Shown here piece by piece: positions 23,813 to 34,706 of a DNA stretch of 64,000 nt. A model generated the notes under the pieces. That model saw only the letters and a list, made by a program, of their open reading frames with translations. It was not told the DNA's origin and made no database searches. The translations under genes were made by a program, and so were the position numbers. Within the stretch, counting starts at the first letter, position 1; each line of letters begins with the position of its first letter. The DNA is from Hymenochaete sp. R1. Taxonomy: Eukaryota > Basidiomycota > Agaricomycetes > Hymenochaetales > Hymenochaetaceae. Where the stretch lies: assembly GCA_019400425.1 (NCBI GenBank), contig JAFREE010000022.1, positions 62,001 through 126,000 on the forward strand. The letters are read 5' to 3'.

Positions 23813-24423
23813 CTACTGCCCATCTCCCTCCTTGCTTTTATTCCCCAGACCCAGACTAACGATAACCCCGTCTGCGAGGATATCGCCCACCTTCTTCCCT
23901 TCCTTCGCCTCGTGTTCGGCCTTCTTGATGAATTGTTTCTTCACAGTCTCTGCTCTCTCAATCTGTGTGACAGAGCGCAGAAGTGTTCCAAACGTTAGCA
24001 TCATATATAGACAAAACGAAGCAAGATGAAAAACGTGAGACGACAAGCTGACCTCTTTCCTATGATGAAGACATTCGAGGTAGTCTTCAGATTGTGCGAC
24101 GCACTTCTGCGGGTTGTCTGTCTTTGCGTAACACTACGCGTCCGTCACCACACCCAAGCATGAGCGTACGAGGAGCGTCGAAAACAAACAAACACATGTC
24201 AAAACCGGCCTAATGCAACAAGGTGGTGTCGTGAACGCACTTTAGAGAATTCCTGCCAGTAGGCAAAGCACCGAGAGGGACCTGTGATAAAGTGTCGTTG
24301 TCGTTGGTATTGTCAACAACCCAAATGGCTCTTAGGATCCGTACCTCCTGTAAAGCTGAATCCAGACTTTTGAGGCGGGTCAGTGTCAGATCAAGTGCTA
24401 GAAGACGGTAAGCTTACTGCCAT
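23813..24423 (-). CDS. NDUFS5: NADH:ubiquinone oxidoreductase 15 kDa/11.5 kDa subunit (NDUFS5 type)
   Basis: Five exons join in frame: 24423-24418, 24366-24345, 24281-24241, 24133-24053 and 23962-23813, giving 99 aa. This is an accessory subunit on the intermembrane-space face of respiratory complex I. The sequence opens MASGFSFTGGPSRCFAYWQE. It has the twin CX9C pattern of the CHCH fold: CFAYWQEFSKC and CVAQSEDYLEC, the latter followed by LHHRKE. Such proteins are oxidised on import by the Mia40 pathway. The C-terminal extension is Lys/Glu-rich with a tail ending KSKEGDGQ. Exon 1 contributes only ATG GCA, which makes this gene easy to miss. All junctions are standard GT-AG. Confidence 0.88.
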
Positions 24424-24892
24424 AGCGGTTCACGAGCACCCAATGTTCTCGAGGAAGGCGTTCGTTATGGTTGCAACTCGAGAGATTAATGTCTCTCGCT
24501 GATCGACGCACACAGAAACTACAGAACCGGAACGACCCGGGCGACAACTCTTGCCCACATCACTCCTCAACCATCTCTTCCCCCACTGATATCAGTTGCT
24601 CAGTATGCGCTCAATGTGGATTGCAGACGCGATTACTATGGAGTAAGCCATCGACTACTCATGATCAGAAGAGAAGTCTGTCGATATTATAGTGTAGTGT
24701 GGGTGCAGGTACGTGAATGCCGATGATTCTTCTCGTACTTCACTTTTCTTCAAATAGGCCTGGCGTCGACCTCCGGCATACTGGTCTCGACCGCACCGAG
24801 CAGGCTCCCACCAATCGCTTTTAGAAACGAGGGCCTTCAAGAATGCTTGCCTAATGTCAATGATACTTACACTAGCAATCAACTTTATTTCG
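24424..24892. other. Intergenic upstream of NDUFS5
   Basis: Promoter side of NDUFS5. Short frames only; no gene is supported. Confidence 0.35.
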
Positions 24893-25620
24893 CACTCTCA
24901 ATGACCATCATGGCATGATAATCGGTGCGGGGTGTTTTATTCAAAAGCCATATTCTTCTGAGCCCAAAGGTAAGTCCAACAGCTTAGCCGACAATTTCGC
25001 GATCTGGCTCACGTTTGCCTCTTAACTTTTGCTCTTAGCTTAGGCGACGCCGTAGTATCTGGCTTTCGAATAAAACTCCTCGCTGACCATAATAGTCATT
25101 AATCTGACTCTTATACCAGGAATCTCTGTTGCCGACTCGACAAGGACCAACTGGGAAGACGAACCATATTCCTATCTCAAAATCATAAGATACTCTGATG
25201 GTGCTATCAGTGCGTCATGGAACGCAACCGAACGTGATGCCTACTTGGATCGACTATTGCATCTCCCAGATCGTATTCACAGCAATAAAACAGCAATCCA
25301 GGCGAAAGGGAAGAGAATAATTCAGAATAAGAATACGTCAGTAGATCACACTTCCCTGTCGGAAGGCAGCTTCAGGCTGAGCTTCTTAATCTCTCGTTCA
25401 AACCTCGCAAGAGACTTCAACACAAATCTTATGTCGAATGGGGCAAGATGAAGGCGTAATTATCACTGTAGATTCGAAAGGTCCATATCCGAACGAACGC
25501 CCAGCTGTCCAGGTCTCTCTACTTCTTTTTTTTCCCCCTACTTACGAAGCGGCGAGAGCCAGTCACGGTCCGCACTACATTACAGCATATGTTCATGGCA
25601 CAAACGTACACATTTGGTAG
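24893..25620 (+). pseudogene. Possible decayed or mis-spliced gene, unknown
   Basis: Several open segments read like protein but do not form a clean gene. One contains GMIIGAGCFIQKPYSSEPKG and ends at a GTAAGT donor (24970). After a candidate intron ending near 25121, a stopless stretch contains TNWEDEPYSYLKIIRYSDG, then YLDRLLHLPDRIHSNKTAIQ, then SFRLSFLISRSNLARDFNTN, with TGA at about 25449. The coding-like signal then resumes one frame over with EGVIITVDSKGPYPNERPAV to a TAG at 25618-25620. This frame change without an evident intron suggests a frameshift or a missed small intron. No family was recognised and no confident start was found. Confidence 0.35.
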
Positions 25621-26159
25621 TAACCTTCCACATCTATCTTGAAGGGGGGAAACCCCATTCAAGTTGTTTGCATGTCTTCGTCTCGTCCGAGTAAGGTTTC
25701 TGTCGTTCTGCAATCATTGCTATTAACCGAGTTTACGTGTTCTCAGACGTGTGTCCTTTCTTTGCCTACTTGTTTCAAATAGCTCAACCTGTATGGCCTG
25801 TCGCCGGGGTCATGAAAGAAAGAGGCTCACTTCCTTTCCGTAGTAAGCCAGTGTGTTCCGTAGAAAATGGGGATATGAGTAAGATACGACGAAACAAGGA
25901 GGCCAGAACTTTCGGTTTCGGTGTCTTGAAAGCTATCGGTTCGCAAAGGTTGGGCTGTTTGCTGTCTACAAAGTTATCCTTAGGGATACAAAATGTCTCA
26001 GAATCTCGGAGGCTTCCGATGCAAAGTTCAATCTCTCTCTTGTACGACAACGTCCTACCCCTCATACTAGTAGCCCTTCAACTTCACCGTTCCAGTGTCA
26101 CAGTGAGTGTATTATAGCCCATGCGATCCCTTTATGTTGAAACGGACTCTTTTGGAAGC
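25621..26159. other. Intergenic upstream of second family B gene
   Basis: A long plus frame (25737-26117) begins at a non-ATG codon and shows no recognisable domain. It may be untranslated leader of the family B gene. No TATA box was seen. Confidence 0.3.
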
Positions 26160-27392
26160 ATGTCAACTAAACGACCCGGATCTGCCCCAAAGCGTGCTGC
26201 CACATCGAGCCAGACCCCATCCAATGAGAAAAGAAGAAAATCTGGTAGAACCAAGCCTCCCCTAGACGAGCTACCTCACCTAGAGATCGACTGGAAAGAA
26301 TTGGCTAACGACGACCCTCAGAAGATGAAAGTGGTCATAGATCAACTCGACTGGCTAGCAGACAAATACGTGTCTGCACAATACACAGATACCAGAGATC
26401 GGGAATTGATGTCGAAAAGGCACGAGGAAGCGAAGAGAGCCTCCGCTCTCCTTACTGAGTTAGTGCACTTCGTGCGCTCGAAGGACCTCACCAGTGGCTT
26501 CCGTCCCGACGCCACTGACCTAGAACGTTACAACGGGGCGCTACGTGTACAAACAAAACGACTCAAATCTATGGACAGAAAAGCCGATACACGCGATCCA
26601 GACTTCCTCGATATAATCATAGAGAAAGCTCCGGACGAGAACTTGACACTCACACTTGCCATTTCGGTCGATGATCTGGACCAATGGCAACTCGAGGATG
26701 AGTTGAGGTTTTATGTCAAGGTGCTGAGAGGTTCCGACAGCACGGCCAAAGATTCCTGGAAAGAGCCAGACTGCCAGATTCACTTGAAACGCCTATCAGC
26801 TCTCCTGGATCGCGCTCAGAAAAACAAGTACTCCCTGACTATGCACATACACTTGAAGGATGATAAGAGAAAGCCCAATTCCGCTAAATCGTTGGTTCTC
26901 GTTGATGACCAACTTCTCGGAATCGCGCTTGAGGCTCGCAGGTGCTTAAATACAGAAATATTGAGAGAAAAGGGCCAACGCGAAGCAACGAAAATCACGG
27001 GCAACTCCAGAGACCCCATTCCCGACGCAAGGCTGTCCGATTTGGCGCCTGACGTCCGTGATACGAAGGCGGAAGAGCTTGCTAGGTGGTGCATCGGTTT
27101 GGCATTTTCTCTTACAAAGAAACAATGCAGCAACTATTCGTCTTTCGAAGCGTCGCGAGCGGTAGGCGACTCGAAAAAAATGCTGGCAAGGATTGAGGAG
27201 GTCATCAAATTTGCGAAGGGATCCAAGACACTTAAATCGGAGACCTGGGATGAGCTTCTTCAACTTCTGCGCCTAAGTAGGACTAAATTCAAGGATCGCG
27301 AGAGAAATGCAATGAAAAAGCTTGGTCCCAAATCCGGTGAACAAGAGAGCTTTCCGGAGGCGGAAGCGGAAGCAGGCTCGGAGTCTGGATAG
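26160..27392 (+). CDS. Family B protein (410 aa, unknown function)
   Basis: A single exon. An upstream in-frame ATG (26121) exists, but the start at 26160 (MSTKRPGSAPKRAATSSQ) aligns best with other family members, so it is preferred. The N-terminus is basic (PKRAATSS, EKRRKSGRTK) and contains a KRAAT motif like KRAAP in family A. Shared blocks with the gene at 16149-17408 include NDDPQKMKVVIDQLDWLADK, DENLTLTL, EDELRFYVKVLRGSD, LVDDQLLGIALEARRCLN and ELARWCIGLAFS. The C-terminal helix contains WDELLQLLRLSRTKFKDRER, followed by an acidic Glu/Ala tail. No catalytic motif, membrane segment or known domain is visible. It is probably nuclear, by composition only. Confidence 0.82.
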   Translation: MSTKRPGSAPKRAATSSQTPSNEKRRKSGRTKPPLDELPHLEIDWKELANDDPQKMKVVIDQLDWLADKYVSAQYTDTRDRELMSKRHEEAKRASALLTELVHFVRSKDLTSGFRPDATDLERYNGALRVQTKRLKSMDRKADTRDPDFLDIIIEKAPDENLTLTLAISVDDLDQWQLEDELRFYVKVLRGSDSTAKDSWKEPDCQIHLKRLSALLDRAQKNKYSLTMHIHLKDDKRKPNSAKSLVLVDDQLLGIALEARRCLNTEILREKGQREATKITGNSRDPIPDARLSDLAPDVRDTKAEELARWCIGLAFSLTKKQCSNYSSFEASRAVGDSKKMLARIEEVIKFAKGSKTLKSETWDELLQLLRLSRTKFKDRERNAMKKLGPKSGEQESFPEAEAEAGSESG

Positions 27393-28631
27393 CACTAAGG
27401 TAATGAGTCACTGGAAGAAACTTTGCGAAAAATGTAAACTTGTTCCCCTTAGTCCGCTCCCTCATCTTCGAAGTGCACTGTGAACATGTCCAACTCATAC
27501 CTAGCGAAAATGCTGCGTTTAATATATCTGAGTGTAAAGCCGTTTCAATGTCGATTCATTCTAGAATGCTAATCTGTATTAAGAGATCAAGGTTATTCCC
27601 TTACCTGTCAGCTGGCTTGATCGGTAGGGAGAAAGTAAACGATTTGTTCGTAATACGACTTTTTGTTTCTTACCTTTTGTAGATTAATCCCCTCGGAATG
27701 AAAAACAAAATTGTGACATGTACTTGCAAGTTAGATGAAACTTTTCTTGCTGAAACGAACTTCGACTCTTCGTGAGTTAGGATAGCGTAAGCGTCTACAT
27801 AGTATCGTGACGCATGGTATACAGGCTGACAGAGTTTCAAGTACATAAAAGTGTTGTTCATGTCAATTATGAACTCCGGGGAAACGAAACGACTGACCAT
27901 CAATCAATCAATACACACGCCAGATCCAATGGTTCGCCCGACAAGTTAGCCCAGATAGAAGGACTTGAAAGAGACTCCCTGGTAAATTGGCTTAATATAA
28001 ATAAGTACAACCAATATCATAGGTACGTCTGCGTCCGAGTCTCCTATGGTGACAACGGCTGGTTGCTTTCCCTGTGGGTAACCTGTACCAGAAGCGGTCT
28101 CGTCGTTCATATCACTACGACTGTAGACTTATCCTTGTCTTGTTCCACAGTGGAAAGCGAGACCGACTTTGACCTTGTTTTGTGAGAGACGAAATAGTAT
28201 CACGAAATATTGTACACTGGCACTCACAACCTGAGGGCAAGAGGGAATAAAGAGAAGGAACGAGCGACGTGAACTCTATTAATTTCCAAAGTTACTTGAT
28301 AAAGATAAACGTTCTCACGAGCAGAGGTACCTTCCTTCCCGCTCAACAACGCAACGCAACGCAACACTTGCCCTTCGCCTTCCTTCAAGTTCAAAACCTC
28401 TCCAGTCAAGAACATCTACCAGTAACAAAATTACCCTTGTCGCCCTACAGTACCGCTATCTGTCATCCTCCTCGATTTTCATCTCCGTTATACGTCTTCT
28501 GGTCACTGGATACCCCTACCAGAACCAGTGATTGGCCTTGCTTTAACCCTTTTCGCGCTTAAACAACCCGTGCCTTCAATCCGACTTATTCACCTCATTC
28601 ACCGATCTCATCACTTCCTATCTTTCTACAA
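27393..28631. other. Intergenic: family B 3' flank and DHH1 upstream region
   Basis: About 1.2 kb with no supported gene. A plus frame at 27814-28185 contains IEGLERDSLVNWLNINKYNQ but starts at a non-ATG codon and has no recognisable domain. A CAACG microrepeat lies at about 28346-28361. From about 28280 the sequence is CT-rich, as expected for the leader of DHH1. Confidence 0.35.
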
Positions 28632-30437
28632 ATGTCTGGTGTTACAAGCCCGTCAGCTTCGTCATCGTGAGCTATTCTCTTTATATCATTTTAGTATCGC
28701 GTTTGATTCGAGCTCGGGAAAGCAGAACAGGGACGGCCAATGGCCAGGACTGGCGTTCTGGTCTGTCCGCACCAGCTAAAGACAGCCGCCCTCAGACTGA
28801 AGATGTCACCAATACGAAGGGAATGGAGTTCGAGGATATGTTCCTCCGTCGCGAACTCCTCATGGGGATCTTCGAGGCTGGTTTCGAGAGACCGTCTCCC
28901 ATTCAAGAAGAAGCCATTCCCATAGCCCTCACCAAGCGCGACGTGCTGGCCCGCGCGAAAAACGGTACAGGCAAGACCGCTGCATTCGTTATTCCTTCCT
29001 TGCAGCAGGTCGACACGAAGAAAGACAAAATTCAGGCTTTGCTCCTCGTCCCGACTCGTGAGCTTGCATTACAGACGGCGCAGGTGTGCAAAATTATTGG
29101 AAAGCATCTCGGTGCGAACGTGATGGTGACGACCGGTGGGACAACGTTGAAGGACGACATCATGCGGTTGTCAGAACCCGTGCATGTGTTAGTTGGCACG
29201 CCTGGTCGAATTCTCGACCTTGCCGGCAAGGGCGTGGCAGATTTAAGCGAATGCCCTGTGTTTGTCATGGACGAGGCGGACAAGCTGCTTTCTCCTGAAT
29301 TCACTCCTGTAATGGAACAGCTACTCTCTTACCTTCCCGATTCCCGTCAAGTTATGTTGTTTAGCGCTACCTTCCCGATGATTGTCAAAGATTTCAAGGT
29401 CAGATATGATTGCCCTATCATAGTTGACCCTTTTTGATTGATTAGCCTTTTTAGGAGAAACACATGAAAACCCCACACGAAATTAATCTTATGGACGAAC
29501 TGACTCTACGTGGTGTAACGCAATATTATGCATTTGTCGAAGAGCGGCAGAAAGTGCATTGTTTGAATACATTATTCTCCAAGGTATATTTTCATTGGAT
29601 GTTCATGCATAGTGTCGTAAATCTGACATGGAATTATTTCTTGCGAAGCTTCAAATCAATCAATCCATTATTTTCTGTAACTCAACCAATCGTGTCGAGC
29701 TCCTCGCGAAAAAGATCACTGAGCTCGGCTACTCCTGTTTCTACTCGCACGCAAAAATGCTCCAGAACCACCGTAACCGCGTCTTCCATGATTTCCGCAA
29801 TGGAGTCTGCCGTAACCTTGTCTGTTCCGATCTTCTCACGCGCGGTATTGATATCCAAGCCGTTAACGTCGTTGTCAACTTTGATTTCCCAAAGAATTCG
29901 GAGACATACCTTCATCGTATTGGGCGATCGGGTCGCTTTGGGCATCTAGGTCTTGCGATCAACCTAATCACTTACGAGGATCGTTTCAACTTGTATAAAA
30001 TTGAACAGGAGCTGGGGACAGAGATCGCGCCTATTCCCCAACAGGTAGACAAGAGTCTGTATGTCTCTCCCGCTGCAGTCGACGAACCCATTCAGCAGAA
30101 GGAGCAAACCCCGCAGCAGCAGCCAAAACTCCAGCAGCAACAACAGGGTATCGCTCCTGTCACCTCTCGTGCTGCCGGTCCTCCTGCCTCCATTCCACAA
30201 CAGATGCCTCAGCAGCAGATTCTATACCAGAGTAACGGTCCGGCTCAGCAACAAGCTCGTGGAGCCGGCGGCGCCGTACCCGTGCCGGCAAACGGACCAT
30301 CACTTGCGCAATACCAACAACAGCAGATGGCTGCAGCTGCGAGGGCTCAGCAACAGCAACAGTATCAAGCGTATGGTGCTATGAACCCCGCGATGGCAGG
30401 TGTCCCGCGTGGACCCGCGCAGCCCGTTCGCAGGTAA
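28632..30437 (+). CDS. DHH1: DEAD-box RNA helicase DHH1 (DDX6 family)
   Basis: Four exons join in frame: 28632-28666, 28723-29398, 29455-29583 and 29649-30437, giving 542 aa. DHH1 is the P-body helicase that promotes decapping and translational repression. All helicase motifs are present: Q motif ([16 protein letters not shown]), motif I with Lys96 in [28 protein letters not shown] at residues 195-198, [35 protein letters not shown] and [13 protein letters not shown]. Family-specific landmarks are [17 protein letters not shown] and the [16 protein letters not shown] context. The C-terminal about 110 residues are Gln/Ala/Pro-rich with poly-Gln runs, as in other fungal DHH1 tails that favour condensate formation. 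The exon 2 acceptor (AAAG) is slightly unusual and was chosen because it alone keeps frame. Confidence 0.95.
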
Positions 30438-31309
30438 TCGTCTAGGAACTGTGTTGGTATATGTGCGGAGGGAGAGGGGGGGGGGGGGGGGGAGATGACT
30501 TACGTGCTGCGAAGTGATGTGAAGAGGCCGCGCTGGAAGAAGGGGTTTGTTTAGAGTGGGTGGAAATGCGTGTGGAAGATGGCTCCCAAATCTGAAATAT
30601 GAATATTCCTTAAGATACGACGAAACACGACGAAATCTGACCAAGTCGTAGACTTTGATTGGGCACTCTCAGCAAGAATTCGGGTAAAGCTTCCAATCTC
30701 CAGAATTTCATTTCATTTTTCTCTTGTCCCGCTTTTTTCCCGATATTTTTTGTCTCTTTCTTGAAGTTGTTACCGCTTCCTATCAGCTTTGATTGACCCC
30801 GGGCTTCCTCACCCTTTCTTTTTTTTCTCCCGCTGTGTCTTTGTCTTAGTTAGCAGCATTTCCTCCTCGTTCGTTTGCGTCTCCGATGATCCCTGTCCCG
30901 GCTTCACCTTTTCTCTATCTCTTGCCTCGCCTTTTCGATCGGTTCCTCTTACCTTGCCATTCGCGTCACTCATATCCCGCCTTTCCTCCCTGTGGTTTCG
31001 CTCGTAGAGTTTCGTCGTGTAGTGTCGTTGTCTTAAGAGAATTGATTCAGAATATCATTTTTGGAGCGTCTTTTCTTGAATTTGAGCGTCTCTATCGAGA
31101 TAATTGACCATGAACTTGAAGTTGGGAAAAGAAGATTGAGCGGGGGATCAACGAGCGACCGCGCCGAGTCCGAAAACAGCGCGCGTGTCTGGTTTTCTTC
31201 CGACATACAAATCAAGACCTTTTTTTGACTCGCGGAGCTTGGCTTCAGCGCCCCTCTTCTCCGTTCTCTACTGTCTACATCCATCATCCCTGAAGAAAAA
31301 CATCCATGG
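30438..31309. other. Intergenic: DHH1 3' flank and glycosyltransferase leader
   Basis: Contains the G17 tract at 30476-30492 just past the DHH1 stop. A long CT-rich stretch (about 30690-31010) probably serves as promoter/leader of the glycosyltransferase gene. No gene is supported. Confidence 0.4.
30476..30492 (+). repeat. Mononucleotide G17 tract
   Basis: Seventeen consecutive G residues lie 39 bases after the DHH1 stop codon, so probably in its 3' UTR. Such runs are length-unstable and can form quadruplex in RNA. Confidence 0.8.
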
Positions 31310-33196
31310 ATGTATAACGGCCACACAAAACATAGAAGTGCGCATTTTCATCTCAGAGAAGACGGCAGACGAGACGTTGACGAAGACGACGCAGACGTGT
31401 CTGTCTCCGGCTCCGAATCCATCATTAACGCGTTCACTGCGTCTCGTCCTAGCGTTTCCACTGGTTTAGCTGCTCATCCAACAGCTCAGGAGGCTACTGG
31501 GATAGGGATAGGAGAAGACGGTAGTGGCTCTAGCTTCCGATTTGGCTTGGGCTCTGGCTCCGAACACCACCGTAGCAGAGACCGCGACAGAGAGAGGGGA
31601 CGCGAACGAGACCTACCTAAAGATAGAGAAAAAGACTTGAAGCCAGCGGTGTCTTCCCTCATTGCGTCCGTCATGGCTCGACCACGAACAAGCTCAGTGC
31701 GACTGCCGCTCTACGAGCAACATCGTCCCCCTCGCCTCCGCAACGGTTCCCCTCCTAAAGTCAGGCGGAAACAACACTCGACATCCATGTTCATCCAACA
31801 GCTTCGGTATGGAACATGGGATATAGGATGGCTTAATCCCTTCGGCGGCGGAAATGGCTTCGGCGGACGCCCGCGCTCCTTTCGACATTTTCTCAAAATG
31901 CTTTGTTTGGGGTTATTGAGCGTCGGTGTCGTTCTGTTATGGTTTTTTGAGCCGCATGTCGAACTTTCGTTCTATACACGGAGCTGGGTTGCCTCGGAGG
32001 TGCTCCCCGTCGCTCCCCTTTCAGGCTGCTTCGATACCTCCCGAATATCGCCCCATTACAACCTCACGCAGGCGCGTGCACCAAAACGATCCGAACTCCA
32101 TGCTGGGTTACCCATGCGCCTGGGTCTGGATTGCTATGATTTTGCTGGGACGATACATGCGGACCCGAGACGTGTAGAGGAAGGCCCGGAAGATGGAGAA
32201 CAGCGCGTGAACTTCCACACATACTGGCGCGCTGACCTTGTCCCCTTTGCGGAGCGGCAGGAGTGGATGGTAAAGAGTTTCTTCGCAACGCAGGATCTTT
32301 CGAGAACACGGCTTATTCTGTGGTCGAACGGAGATTTGCGAAGTAATGAGATGGTACGGCGGTGGGTGCGTAAATACCCTGAAGCGTTCCAATTGAAGAT
32401 CGTGGATGTTGAATTGCTGGCGAGAGGGACAGCGTTGGAGGGCAGCGATCTACTGTATGCTAAGGATAGCAAGGCATGGGTGGATGGGGATCTTATTAGG
32501 CTACTGGTAACATGGGCTTATGGGGGCGTTTGGGTGGATATGGACTCGCTTTTGACGAGGGATCTATCACCTCTGCTCGAGCACGAATTCGTCACACAGT
32601 GGGATTGCTACGGTATGTTCCACACTTCAGTGACATAAATCTAAAACTCGCTTGCCCTAATCGTTCTTCCAGATAAACTTTATCAACCCATGAACGGAGC
32701 CGTCATGAATTTCTTTAAACATTCTCCTTACCTCTGCGAAGCCTTTGAGATCATGGCCCGCTCGCCTCCCCCAAAGTCCGGTACCACAGAATGGGGCTCC
32801 CTCCTCTACTTCAAACTCTGGCGGCGTCTTGTTGCCGCTGGTATCCCGCCGTTCCAAGTCCTCCCCTTCTGCTTCACCGACGGGCGCTCTTGCCGGCTCG
32901 ACAACAGGCTCCCAGACCCGTTCGCGCGAGATCGGGCGCAGTGGGCAGGCACGCGCGGAATGCATGAGGGTAGTGCTCTCGACTCTGCGTTAGGGAAGAT
33001 CTTCTCGGTGCATTTGCATAATCAATGGCATAAAGGGTTCCCGTCTGGTGGCTGGGTGGAGAGGTTGTTGTTGAAGAGATATGATCGAGCTTTGGGGATC
33101 GATTCGGGGGTGGGTCTTGGAATGGGTCTTGGATCGCATGCGTTTAAAGCGCCTGGAGAGGACAAAGCGTTCGCGGTCATAAAGGACCACAATTAA
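31310..33196 (+). CDS. Type II membrane glycosyltransferase, GT32-like
   Basis: Two exons, 31310-32612 and 32673-33196, give 608 aa. The first about 190 residues are a disordered cytosolic region with an Arg/Asp/Glu repeat (RSRDRDRERGRERD). One membrane anchor follows (FLKMLCLGLLSVGVVLLWFF, about residues 193-212), typical of Golgi enzymes. The luminal domain has NFHTYWRADLVPF, then LIRLLVTWAYGGVWVDMDSL, in which Asp-Met-Asp is the metal and nucleotide-sugar binding DXD motif of GT32/Och1-type transferases. Conserved partner motifs MNGAVMNFF and a C-terminal HLHNQWHKGF follow. The donor and acceptor sugars cannot be assigned; mannosyl transfer is only one possibility. Confidence 0.8.
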
Positions 33197-34706
33197 AGAC
33201 ATCCCTCCCGACATGGTGTAGCCTTGTGGTAGTGTTTCTCGAGGAAGCGATTAACTTATTCGTCCTGTTCCATCGTTCTTGGCTTGACGCTTTGAAGCAT
33301 TTTCGTATCATCTAGACTGGCTATTCGAAAACCACGGTCATGGATTATTTCTGCACCATTTGCACACGTACGCCTGCTGCACCGATTTGTCTATACTCTT
33401 ATAGCGATGCCCCTATTGTGTTTCCTCTCTCTTTTGCATCATCGATTTCTCTCTGAGATTAGCTCAGACTTGTAAGTAATTGGATCTTTTATATCCACTT
33501 TTATCCTGACACGGCACCCCGTTCTCAGCATTGCACACTTCACGTTGCTTCTCAACACGAACTTCATCAACTTTCCCCCATTTTTCTCTTACTCTCTTCC
33601 CTTTACTCAAGTCTTCCCATTTCGTTCTCCACTACCCAACATATAATTCCGCTTATTGTACACCGCATGCTCTTTGGTATTTCAACCGGGTGGAACCTTG
33701 TCGTGGTATATTTGCATGGACCTCCAGTGATGAGTGTCTATATTTGTCAGATGGCAAGTGATTGATCTACTTCTTGCAGTCAAATGGAGGTGAACGCCCG
33801 GACAACTTCACTTTTACAACCTTTTCACGTATTATTTTATTTTCTCAACAAAGATTTATCTTGAACGTACCAGTCCTGTAGAAATATTATCATATCTGGC
33901 ATGACAAACCTGAGGGGGGTAATTCATTGATTGCGCCTCTATATTGCTCCCTTTTTCGCCCGGCTCGACGTCACTCGCTAAAAGTGTACATATGCGTGTC
34001 TTCCGAGACCCATGTTCTACCGTGACGTGGTGCAGAAGAATAACGATTACTTCGACTCGAGTACGATAGTAAGACTCCAACAATCCTAGTATAGCCCGGA
34101 GTAATTTATTTTAAAAAAGTTACTGTACTTGATCTATTCACCCCAATCTCATTTCTTATATTTTATTTAAAAAGGTAGCAACCTGGACTTTACTCCGAGG
34201 TGTGGGATTGCCAGGGGGCCCAGGTGTAGGCTTTGCAGAATCACATAAGTGTGAGTCCCGCGTCTAGCGGATCGGATTCTCCCGAGTCGATTTCGATTTC
34301 AATCAACACAACCAACCAAACACTCCATCGACTCCTTTCACTCCAACTCCCATCTCAACGCGTCCTTCTCCACCCAGCACTGCAGGACGACCTGCAACTT
34401 GAATCATCTTCGCGCGACGCGCTTTTCGCTGTTAGTACCACGAGTAGTGCAGGTAGGTGCCTGCCATTGCCAATGCCACCGTGCTTGAGCAGAGCAGAGC
34501 TAGTTTGTGCCTTCAGAAACTCAGGTCAGCTAATCGTCTTCGAGCAGGACGTCGCTGCCCACCCTGTGCCCTCAGGGGTCAGGCTCAGGCGTGTGCCTTG
34601 GTTTTTCTGCTTCGCTTGTTTCTCCCATTCTGCTTGTCCTACTTCAAGCAATTTTGTGCCAGAACCCCAAGATAAAAGCTCCATTAGTGGCAGCCATTCG
34701 CTCGAA
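33197..34706. other. Intergenic: glycosyltransferase 3' flank and Ser-rich gene leader
   Basis: From about 33880 onward the sequence has a diverged counterpart at about 37190-37939, forming the left part of the direct duplication. The stretch 34233-34706 is open in the frame of the following gene, but lacks an early ATG and is interrupted in the other copy, so it is treated as leader. Confidence 0.45.

Noticed and set aside
26121..26159. Upstream ATG extending the family B protein by 13 residues
   Set aside because: The extension has no counterpart in the other intact copy; the start at 26160 aligns with it.
28340..28365. CAACG repeats considered as CRISPR-like or satellite
   Set aside because: Only about four short units with no spacers; a simple microrepeat in a leader region.
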